DNA of 64,000 nucleotides, taken from Atrina japonica. Taxonomy: Eukaryota > Mollusca > Bivalvia > Pterioida > Pinnidae. The stretch spans positions 221,001-285,000 of the forward strand of contig BROG01000237.1 of the NCBI GenBank assembly GCA_030159075.1, given 5' to 3'. This document shows, one piece after another, positions 1 to 11,600 of the stretch (the stretch's first letter is position 1; every line of letters starts with the position of its first letter). The notes beneath the pieces are model-generated. The model saw nothing but the letters and a program-made list of their open reading frames with translations. It was not told the origin of the DNA and did not search any database. The position numbers and the translations under genes are program-made.

Positions 1-1675
1 TGCATGATTATTATTACTACAATCAATTATTAGTATTACTATTTTATGATGTTACTACTATGTGTTTAACTAAATCAATATAAATTACAAAAGTAAGTTT
101 TGACTATTGTTAGATGAAAACAAGAGCTATCCATTTCTATATTTTAATTAAAACTTTTATTTATAGTATTGAGTAACTATTTTTACATTTATCATTCACT
201 TACATTTAATTAAGATTTTACAACTTCTATACAAATTATAGTGTTATGATTATTTTACCAAATCCTGAAATCCAGGTCCGTTCGGTATTGGTTCTTTTAT
301 TTACACACATCCAACCTCCACTTCCTCAACAAACTGCAAGTATCAGCTGTCAACACATGATGTGTTCGGTGACATTTTTGGACATGAGGTAAAGACTAAC
401 ATGTTTAATTGTCAATAAAATAATTATTTAAGTTTCTAATTGTTTATTGTAATGTATTTTGAACTGAAGATAGAAGGAAATGGACCAGTTTCGAAATTTA
501 AAAGGGAAAACAGATTGTCAGTAGGGCGTCAGCACTCGCCACACAGGCAAGTTCATTATGGATATTTACTCGCCCGAAACGAATTTTTACTCGCCAATGC
601 GAGCGGGCGAGTGGAGTTTCGAACACTGCATTCATTCACTATATATTAAAGTAGTAACATACCATAGAGAACATATCGTAGCATCACTCTATAGGGTAGC
701 AGTGTACGGAAGAAAGTAACCAAATTCCTTGAATGAACTGATTGACCTCATCAGAGGTCCACACCGTTTGTACTGTAAACATACAGGTAATCATGTTTTT
801 TATGGTGAGGAATTTTCATCTCGACTCTGCTCTGACAATTTATTGAATTTATTCAGGGGTGAAAATGAAGAAAAAATCCTCTGGAACCAAACAGGCTCCT
901 AAGATTTAAATTCTTGGAGCCCAGATTTAAATTTAGGGGCCCGTTAAATTTACTTGAATAAATTTCAACCAGTTTGTGTCCTTAACATTTTTTAATAAAT
1001 TGCTCAGCCAGACAAGTGCTATACTGATATTGTGCCCGCCGTGAAAATTTGGATGCCCGCAAAGAAAACAAATATTTGAGTCAATTTTGTGTTTTATTAA
1101 TTTATTGTTATTTAAATAGATATATGCATTGTGAATTGTCTCTGAATGATATATTTGCAAGTAAATTAATTGTAAATGCAGCTGTATTATCATTTATATC
1201 AATCATTATTATTATTATTTTACAATGTAACTAATGTGTGTTTAAATTGATGCAAAATACAAAAGTTTTCATTTTTTAAAACAATATCCATTTTATGTAT
1301 TTCATTAAAACTTTTTATTCACAACAACTAGTTTTCCTTTTATCATTCACCTACATTTAAATAAGATTTTATCACTTTTATACAATGTACAGTATTACAT
1401 GTACATGTATCATCATTTTAACAAATCCTGAAATTCAGTTTCGTTCTATATCGGTTCTTTTATTACACACACCCAACTTCCACTTCCTCCATAAACTGCA
1501 ACCAACAACAGTCAACATACGATGTGTTCTGTGACATTTTTGGCCACGAGGTAAAGACAAACGTGTTTACTTGTCAATAAAATAATTATTTTGGTTTCTA
1601 AGTGGTTTTAGCAATGCATTTTGAACTACAAATAGAAGGAAATGGACCACTTTCGAAACTTGAGCTTTTTGAAAT
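1..1675. repeat. Diverged direct duplication, two ~500-bp copies about 1.16 kb apart
   Basis: About 1-515 and about 1175-1672 align along their length. Shared blocks include aaatcctgaaat (260 and 1423), tgtcaataaaataattatt (412 and 1573) and gaaggaaatggacca (472 and 1634). Both copies are followed by CGCCC-rich segments (570-615; 1870-1935). No gene is seen; this is probably the first SCYL1 intron. Confidence 0.6.
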
Positions 1676-2589
1676 GACAAATGGTTGTGCTTCTACTTTC
1701 ATTTTGATAAAAGCGGAGATTCGAACTTTACATGTCAAAATCTTACCTTCATTACATTGGGAATTTTAAGGACCAAAAATGGGAAAAGCATATACTATTT
1801 CAGACTGGGAATGAGGCCGAATAATTGCCCCAAAAAGTGGCAAAAAATCCCAGAAATCATTTAGCCAAATGGGCGACTTCGTATGTAAAGCAATTCGCCC
1901 GATTGTAAGTTCGGTCACCTCGGGCGAACGGGCAACCGTTAATTTCCACCCTGTTATTATTTCTTTATATACTCTGAAGATTTTTCTGCTAAAGAAATTC
2001 TGTGAAATTTTAAATGTTCCATAAAATTTGCCAAGATGCATCAATTGCAAGTTCACCAGGATTAACATTTGTTATCAATCAGATGTCTGCTTCAAATCTT
2101 TGTAAATAATCTTCTCTTTGTGATTGAATGCCATATTTTCTGTTTATAATGCATTTTTCTAGGTCACTTGAACCAAAGGCCTAATTTGACCCGTTATGAT
2201 AATCTTTTGTTTGCTGCAATGCTTTGTTAAGTTTTAACACATTTTTTCTTTTTTTTTAAGTACCAGTGACCCCCATATTATTTACACAGAATTTGTTTTA
2301 AAATTTTACTTGCACAATGCTCATTATACATAGAAATTATTAAGTACACATTTATTCAGCTCTTTGAAGAAACAGTAAGTGCCCTTCAAGCTTGTGCATT
2401 GACTTGACCAGTAGATTTGTCCTGATGACGTTTAACCGCTTGCGGTAGTCTAGTAATAGAGTGTTCTACTCACAAGCTAAAGGTCTCTGTGAGGTTCAAT
2501 TCCCAGCACCAGATCATAACAAAGACTTTTAAAAATGGAATTAAACACAGAGAAATAAAATTAATGGTATTCGTTTTTATATTTTGTAG
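1676..2589. other. AT-rich presumed intron upstream of SCYL1 visible exon 1
   Basis: No coding exon is found. At about 2433-2512 a tRNA-like relic is seen, with an A-box-like tagtctagtaatagagtg and a B-box-like gaggttcaattcccag. I searched for the SCYL1 start exon (a tryptophan-rich start ending in HRGKKK) and did not see it. Confidence 0.4.
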
Positions 2590-2649
2590 GGTTCAGGTGA
2601 ACCTGTGTCAGTTTTTACCTTTGATGTCAAATCAAGTAGCGAGTCACAA
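2590..2649 (+). CDS. SCYL1: SCYL1 visible exon 1
   Basis: Acceptor attttgtag, donor caa|gtaagt, phase 0 to 0. It encodes 20 residues from [14 protein letters not shown], the N-lobe strand with the VAIK-equivalent lysine. It follows directly on the missing HRGKKK-type segment of the first exon. Confidence 0.9.
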
Positions 2650-5600
2650 GTAAGTACAAATATTTTGATACCCTTTTTTTATTTTGAAGATTTGTTTTTT
2701 GGTTAATTAAGTGTCTTTGGAGGATTATCTTTCTGTAAATAAATTCTAATGAAGTGAATAATTTCACATTTAATCTTTGTCGTATTGAATTTCAGGAGAC
2801 CCAGCATTCTTGATAACTTTCTGAAAACCTGGGTACAAAACCCATCATTTGCAAACGCAGTGGGTATTTTTACCCACAAAATTTCTGTATAGTGGATATT
2901 TTCTGTTGCCAAATTGTCATTGATTTTACTGTTATGGCTTGGCTGCTAAATTACTACTGTATTAATTAATATATATTTAACTGTCTGTATAATGTAAGTC
3001 TCAACTTTGAACATCTGGATATAGGTCAGCAAAATCCACATTATCATTACAGAAGACCTTTTACACACTTTATGACCAAGATCCATTCAGAACTCGTGGA
3101 CTCAATATTTCATCTCTCAGCAAGATGCAGATCCAGTGTTTTGAATTTTACACTTCAGTTTTGATTTGCATTGGGTATCTTATGCATAGATTTTAATTTG
3201 CATGCATGTCCACTGATTTTTTTTATGCATAAAACATGCAAGTACACAGCTTATCTGGAGCACTGAGACCCACATTAATTGTGTTGTGTTAAAATCATCC
3301 TTTTTTATTTCTAGACCCAGGTAGCAAAGACATCACTCAAAAGAATCAAAACTTTACGACACCCTAATATTGTGACTTTCCTGGACGGAGTAGAGGTATT
3401 TCCATTTTGTGTTGTCTGTAGCCAGTGTTTGAAGTATTATTTGAAACAGAGTTTTATCAAGATCAACCATTTCAATACTACAGACCATAATAGACTGGTC
3501 TATGATAATAGAAAAGACTATACCATTTATATATTTAGGGGTGAAAGGACTAATTTATGTTGTTTATATTTGAACCATGCTGATGTGAACTCTCGCAATG
3601 AGTTATCCAGTGGCAAAGCATTTATTTCTATTGTTTGGTTCATTAGCATGAGATTCTAGGCCCCTGTAATTGATGATTGGCAGGAACAATCAAATTAAAA
3701 CCCCATCTCTCACCGCTCATGTTTTCTGATATATTGCGTAAAGAATCTAACGCAATTGGCTTGAGGTCTCTTAGGTTTGTAATGTTCGACCAATGAAAAT
3801 GCAATTTACAAAATGTCAAATGGCATAGAGATTTAATTTATCTTATAAAAAGGAAACCATCAGTTGAAAATTCCACTGGAATATGTTTAATGATTGGAAC
3901 CTATCAAAGGTTACGAAATAAATTCTCTACTTCTGCATTTTGTGTGCTCAGTGTTGTTTATAATGTTAAAAATGCTTACATCTCTTTGCCGTTTGAGCGC
4001 TTACAAAATTACATAAGTCACATTTTCATCAGTAAAAAATGACATGGAAACAGGGAGCAATTAGAGATTGCTTTTTAATTAGATTTGGACAAGAGGAGCA
4101 TATTGTTACTGGTATGTCTGTTTGTCCATGTGAAACATCCATAGAATAACCTCAACTTCTTTATATTAATAGATTAGTTATATCAGTACCAACATTTGCC
4201 AGAGTTATGGGACTTTGAGTAATATTCATGAATGACTTAATTATTGGGGATGCCGTTGTTTTTCATTATTAACACTTGTATGAGTTATATAAAGTTTTGA
4301 TTTTCTTTATATCTTTTCAGACAGAAAAAGTTATCTATTTTGCTACAGAACCAGTTATTCCATTAGAAAATTACTTAAATGAAAAATCAGACAATCGCAA
4401 TGAATTGGCTATTTCATGGGGTTTACACCAGCTAGCGGTAAGTATTCTGATGACCATATAACAGGGTTTTCTTCGGCACACAAATAATGTAGGATAGTCA
4501 CAACAAAATTGTAAGTGATCCCTAAATAAAAATGAAATGTGCCATAGTGGATGCAAGGTAAAGTACCATACGCATTGTTTGTAGTCAAAGTCTGTTAGAT
4601 AGAGCCTTGCAGTATTGTAATGATTGCAAAGAATGATACACACAGAAAACATTTATTTATGTATTTATCTTCAAAGATGTGATGACCTCCACAATGTCCA
4701 GATTAATTCCATTTTCAATTAACATGATTAAGTAGATGTTTAGTGGACCCCTAAATGAAAATTTCTAGGGCAATAGATTTAGATACCGTAGATACATAGA
4801 TACAGTTATATATTAACTGTATACCTGGAAATTTTCAGTCCTGTTGAATTTTCACCATTTCCGTCCTTAGATGAGAGGGCAGATTTAAAATGAAAGCAAA
4901 ATTCTCAAGCTAAATAATTGAGACAAGGACATACATGCCATCCATGATTTATTGAAAGGTGAATATCAGATGTGGTAAATTTGTTTTCTGTCGTATCGCA
5001 TGAAAATAACAATGGACGAAAAAATGTCTATGTACTCAGTATTACAATCTTTTTTTTTTTTTTTTCAGAAAGGCTTGTCATTCCTTATAAATGACTGTAA
5101 ACTCATTCATAATAATGTTTGCATGTCATCGGTATTTGTAACACCCTCTGGTGAATGGAAACTGGGTGGAGTAGATTATATGTACCCTGCTCAGGGACAG
5201 GAAAGTATACCTCCGGTGAAAATACTTGCATCCCTCGACAAATATGATCCCCCGGAAAAATCAGATCTCAAACGTGGAATCAGAGGGGAAAAGTGGTGAG
5301 TAACATGCTGTACATTTTACTGCCTGTGTAAGGGGAGATAACTTTTGTCGTATTTTCATTGTTGTTGTTTTGTATTGATATATATTTGTTATTGTTATTA
5401 CTGTTTTACCCCCTGACAAGCAATCTTTTAATAGTCCCTTATCAGATTAGGAAAGCATTTGTGTCCATCCATTTGTCCATTCTTCAAGGTTTTCCCTTAT
5501 TGTATTGAGTCCCCGCAACCTACAAGTCGTGAGTTAAATTAGTGAGTCCCATTGATTTGACTTCTATATAATAACTCAATAATATAAATCTATGATGTTT

Positions 5601-8600
5601 CAAACCGGACTCTACAACTAATTCAAATATAGACATTTTTCTCTTACTGTCTGCGCGGCTCACTTTGGAAATCAGAAAATTGTCCACAGTTCATTCATTA
5701 TATCACCCATGACATAAGTTTCACTCCCTCCTAATTAAGAATGTTGTCTAATAACTAAATGTAGTACTCAATCATCAATTTTTAAAACCAAGCCTCCCAT
5801 ACCCCCAGAAATTGTTTTTGGTATACAGTTTCCCATACTATATCAGCATCTCAGTGTTGGTGCCATATTTAGAACAGTACATTTCAACAAGTTAAGAGGA
5901 GAGTGGATGAAAATTCTTTTATTATTATTTATTCATTTTTTACCATTCAAGAAGCCTGCTGAGACTTCTTTTGCAATCGATAATACATTATGTACCTGTT
6001 GAAAATTGGAAGCGTCCACAACTGACATCATTGAGTACATGTAGTAATACCGTTCACAGCGGACGACATTATTTTAACACTGTGAGCGACCACCCCTACT
6101 ATATGTTAATTATTTTTGCTTATTCATTTGAAAAGATAATAACGAGAGACCGCATTTTAATTATTAGACAACGTATTTCAGCCATTGAAACCTTCATTAT
6201 ATACCACGATTTCATTGCATTCAATATATCGAAGATTTTCTGATTTCCTAAGTCAGCTGCAGAGACAGTAGTAATGTGGCTGTATTTTACAATGTACTTC
6301 AGATTAAACAAGTGAGAAAACATTGTAATTTATTTATAAAACATATTTCAAACATGAATGTAAATGAAATTCAAGAAACTATGAAAATAATGAAACCCAT
6401 TATGCATTTCATATTATTATACCTTATAGATGACACACAGTCAGGGTTTGGTTGAGAGCCAACATGTGCCAAGACGACAAAACTTCAAGTCTTCCTAGCT
6501 TTCATGTCTCCCTCATGTGGAGCCCCTTATGGGTTTTAGACAGAGTTGTCATTCGTGACAGGGAACTGTCTGAGGTGTTCCAAACTAAACCATGAAAAAA
6601 AATGTCATATCAAAGCAGATGGCATTTTCACCTACCTGAAGCTGATGTTGTTGGATTCTGTATGTCGGTATGATAAACAGTTTATTGCCCTAGTTGTAGG
6701 GAGAAATGACAATTTGTTTACCAGTGACAAGACATATGCTTTGGGAGCCGGCCTGGCTCAGTCAGTAGCGCGCTCAACTCTTGATCGTGAGGTCGTGAGT
6801 TCGAGTCCAGCCGGCGGCAGGTTGGTTTCCTGTCTGTCGGATGAGACAGTCAAAACCGTGGTCCCGTGTCGCAGTAGGTGTCGGCACGTTAAAGAACCCT
6901 CACTGCTCAATGGCCGTAAGTGCCGAGCATAGGCCAAAATTTGAAGCCCTTCACCGGCATTTGTGACGTCTCCATATGAGTGAAATATTCTTGAGTGGGA
7001 CGTTAAACAACAATAAACAAACAAACAAACATATGCTTTGGCTTCGCCCTTGGGAAATATGATCAAATTGTCATGTCTACCCACAACCAGGGGAATAAAT
7101 GTATAATGTCTACCCACAACCAGGACAATAAATGTATAATGTCTACCCACAACCAGGACAATAAATGTATAATGTCTCCCTACAACCAGGGCAATAAATG
7201 TATAGTGTCTACCCACAACCAGGACAATAAATGTATAATGTCTACCCACAACCAGGACAATAAATGTATAATGTCTACCCACAACCAGGACAATAAATGT
7301 ATAATGTCTCCCTACAACCAGGACAATAAATGTATAGTGTCTCCTAACATCTAATGCAATAAATGTATAATGTCTACCCACAACCAGGACAATAAATGTA
7401 TAATGTCTACCCACAACCAGGACAATAAATGTATAATGTCTCCCTACAACCAGGACAATAAATGTATAATGTCTACCCACAACCAGGACAATAAATGTAT
7501 AATGTCTCCCCACAACCAGGACAATAAATGTATAATGTCTACCCACAACCAGGACAATAAATGTATAATGTCTCCCTACAACCAGGGCAATAAATGTAAA
7601 ATGTCTCCCTACAACCAGGACAATAAATGTATAATGTCTCCCCACAACCAGGGCAATAAATGTATAATGTCTCCCCACAACCAGGGCAATAAATGTAAAA
7701 TGTCTCCCTACAACCAGGACAATCAATGTATAATGTCTCCCTACAACCAGGACAATAAATGTATAGTGTCTCCTAACATCTAATGCAATAAATGTAAAAT
7801 ATCTCCCTACAGCCAGGGCAATAAATGTATAGTGTCTCCTAACATCTAATGCAATAAATGTAAAATATCTCCCTACAGCCAGGGCAATAAATGTATAGTA
7901 TGTCCTCTTTAGGGACTCATAGATTCTGAAAAGACATTTTTTTCTCAAGAGATGCAGAATTCATGTGTAAGGGAAATCCCTGATCCTTCCATCTTTTTAG
8001 TCCATCTGCTATTGTTTCGTTTGGGCCATATCTTTACCATTTCCATACCAGGACTCACCATATTTGATACACACCCCAGCTAGATGGAATATTAATATAA
8101 AATGCACTACTCTGGACCCTTATTTCTATACTTACAGTGTACACCCTTGGTTATTGTATGAACATCTTTTGATGGTTTATCATTTTACATCCTATGGGAT
8201 ACTGTGACTTTTTTGAATTTGCCTTGTTTTTGTTTACTGGGTTTTTTTGGGGGGGGATGTGCATGGAGGTTGCTAAAAATTTACTTCTTCTGTAACATGT
8301 ACATGTGGTTTATGGTTGATTTGTGGGGTCATGAGTAAGAATGCACCTGTTTAATTTGCACATCTTTTATGGTTTGCTTTATACGATCAATTTCTTAAAA
8401 TAATACCTCTGTTGACTTCCAAAGCTGCAGTGTGTTGATATATCTAAAAAAATAATAATATGGAGAGATACATAAATATGTGGAAGGAAAAAAAAGTATA
8501 ATGTGTACCAAATAGTAAATATGATACCATGACAACAAATCCTAGCTCTAGAAACACTTAGATGCGTCAAAAGCTTTTAAACATGAACAAAAGGGCTTTT

Positions 8601-11600
8601 AGAACACTCGCTGTTACTATTTTCTAATGCAAAATTGTGTTCCACTGTATTTTATTAGTCAAATGTTTTCAATCATGCCCCACGAATCAGTGAAAATGTC
8701 AATATGAAAAGTAACAGAAATACGGTCTTTAAATAAGAAATGAGTAGTCCATACATGTTCTTTTATTTCTATGGAAAGTAAGACTGAATGATTTATTTGT
8801 TTATTATTTTCTTAATGGAAACAATTTGTCCCCACAAATTAATGACAATCATACAAGGCAAAGCTGTCAGATAATTTATTTTTGTTTTTTATAGGTCGTC
8901 GGACATGTGGGGACTGGGCTGTTTGATCTGGGAAGTATTCAGCGGGTCGCTCTGTAGAACCAATGATTTACGATCTCTAGGGAAGGTAAGATGAGCTTTT
9001 TTTTAGATAAAACTCAAGAGTTACAATGTGTTTTCTATACTTTACTTTGTAGTTACAAATTTTCTGTTATGTTACCTATAGAATTATCATGACCTAGTTG
9101 TTGTAGAAAGCAATTATGGTATATTTGATCACATGAATTCAATATTTAATTTTTCTTTCAAAATTGTAAGTAAGGTCTCAAAAAATATACCGGTATACAT
9201 TTTTATTTGTTTTAAATCAAATTTTAGTATCATTGAATTTTATATGATTTCTGGCCTCATCTTCCAGATTCCCCAGTCACTGATATCTAACTACTGTGAG
9301 TTGGTTGGGGCAAATCCAAAGTCCAGACCAAATCCTGCCAAATTTATTGACGGTTGTAGACAGTCTGGCGGATTCATGAAGAACTCTTTTGTTGATGCCA
9401 TGTTGTTTATGGAAGAAATTCAGGTAAGATTATCATTCATTAGGAACTTTAATACGTTTCCATTCCTACTATCTCTCGGCAGCTGGGGGGAGATAGGGGT
9501 GGCATGGCAGGCGTGGCCCAAAAGAACCTTCGCTGTTTTGGCAACAGTTTGTGGCACCTCACCTAAAGCTGGTGACATCTCAGTTCATGTGAAAAATTCT
9601 TTGCAGGATGTCTTACAAGAATAAAACAAACATTTTCTTTTTTTTAAAAAAAGTACTTAGTTAGTTTTCTTATGATTTATCATGTAGCATCTCTAAATTT
9701 AAGGCATAAAAAAACTGTCAAAAGGAATTTTTTGGTATCAAAAGTTTCAATTAATACATTTTTTATACAAAAAAATCTTTTTAAATAATCTCGGGTTGAA
9801 AAAAAAAATTGTTATAATGTCGCACTTTTGAAAAGAAGTGGAATATGAATAATGGGCAAGTAAACATTTGTATTACATAGGTTCGCAGGAATATCAATCA
9901 TTCTAGGCAATGTATGTATGATACTGTAAACATGGATATTTCTGTGTGTTGTAAATACATGATTTTCTTACAAAAACCATATGCATGGGTTTTTACATTA
10001 GAGATGCTAGTTTTCTGGATTTTTCTGGAGTTCCGGATTTTTATTTCCCATCCCCATACATTCCAGATTTGATTACTATTCTGTTATTTAGTATAACCAA
10101 ATTCCGGAGCTTGATTACTATTCTGTTATGTAGTATAACCCAATTTCTCTGGTTCTTTTAGGTAATTAGGCAGACCACTGGGATATATTTCTGGTTCATC
10201 AGACAACTTATGCTATCAGTTTATGAATTGTGTGCAATGATCAAATCATTTTATATATACACCTGTTCCCTAAGCAGAACAAGCCTTCAATATATATTAC
10301 ATAGTGGTTGGTTTTCACCTTGCTTCAAATGAATATGAAATTTATATTGAAAAAAGCACAAAACAGTCATTATTTTGTAAGTCCTTTATTGTAGTCAAAC
10401 ACCTGAAAGTATGGCAGAATCAATCTCAGAGCATCTTTACTTGCAGAGCTTCAGGGGGCCTAGGTGGCCTCCAGACCCCCAGCCCATATTGGCTCAGTTA
10501 GTAATTTCAGGAATTTTTCCAGTCAGCCACTAGCATCTCTATTACATGATGTCATTATTTACTTTGAGCAATCCTATGTTAAACATTAATTCTTAGCACA
10601 ACTGAGGAACTGGTACACTGGGTAATTTAGACGAAAAACTCTTCATCACATATTTAGTGTAATTTACCCCAGAGTGTTAATTTCCACATTTACAGTATGT
10701 TAAAATTTTTTATGGCAATATATCTTTTTAGCCTTTTTAATTAAAGTTTTGGTCTGATTGTGAGATTTTTTTTATCAAAATGACAGCCTCTATACCTGTA
10801 ACCATTACAAGTACAATGTTACAAGTTTTTTTCACAGATGTGGATTTTGGTTTTTTTTTCCAAATTTTTTTATCCATTTTGTTAATCAAATTTGTCTAAT
10901 TTTTCAGATTAAAGAGCAAAATGAAAAGATTGCTTTTTTTGGCAGTCTAGGACCGTCACTTGATACATTCCCACAGGATATATGTGTTCACAAAATTTTA
11001 CCACAGCTGTTATATGCTTTTGAATATGGAGCAGCTGGATCTTCAGTACTGGCGCCTCTATTCAAGGTGAGTGCATTTGTTCAAGGTCAGTACATTTGTT
11101 CAAGTTGAGTACAGTTGTTGAATTTAATTACAAATGTTCAAGGTCAGTACTTTTCATTCAAGGCAAGAACTTTGTTCAAGGCAAGTACTTTTGTTCAATG
11201 TAAATGCTTTGTTTAAGGTGAGTACTTTGTTCAAGGTGAGTATATTTGTCCAAGGTGAGTACATTTGTTCAAGTTGAGTACATTTTTCCAAGGTGAGATC
11301 TTTTGTCCAAGGTGAGTACATGTGTTTAAGGTGAGTACATTTGTTCAAAGTCAGTACAGTTGTTCAAGTTAACTAAAAATGTTCAGGGTGAGTACTTTTA
11401 TTCAAGGTGAGTACTTTTTTAGCTCACCTGAACCGAATGTTCAAGTGAGCTTTTCTGATCGCCTTTTGTCCGGTGTCTGTCTGTCCGTCTGTCCGCAAAC
11501 TTTTTACATTTTCGATTTCTCCTCCAAAACCGCTGAAGGGATTTTTATGAAACTTTATAGGAAGCAAGTACTCAAGGTCCTCTACCAAGTTTGTTCATTT

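Larger units (their letters stand above)
2650..6680. other. SCYL1 introns between visible exons 1-4 and start of the next intron
   Basis: Outside the listed exons this is plain AT-rich intron sequence. No repeat boundary could be set with confidence. Confidence 0.4.

Noticed and set aside
2433..2512. tRNA gene candidates here and near 13470, 22842, 26800, 33035 and 39870
   Set aside because: Box A/B motifs are present but acceptor stems and cloverleaf pairing are lost; these are SINE or tRNA relics.
7073..7783. Plus-strand repeated [11 protein letters not shown] frames
   Set aside because: Same minisatellite; open only because the unit is a multiple of three.
7073..7900. CRISPR-like regularity
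   Set aside because: Units are contiguous with no unique spacers, and the locus is an intron of an animal gene.
6758..7948. 396-codon minus-strand open frame with repeated [11 protein letters not shown]
   Set aside because: It is the reverse reading of the 33-bp minisatellite plus the SINE; no start context, domain or splice support.
9133..9624. 163-codon plus-strand frame
   Set aside because: Only 9268-9423 is coding (SCYL1 exon); the flanks are intron read-through past good splice sites.
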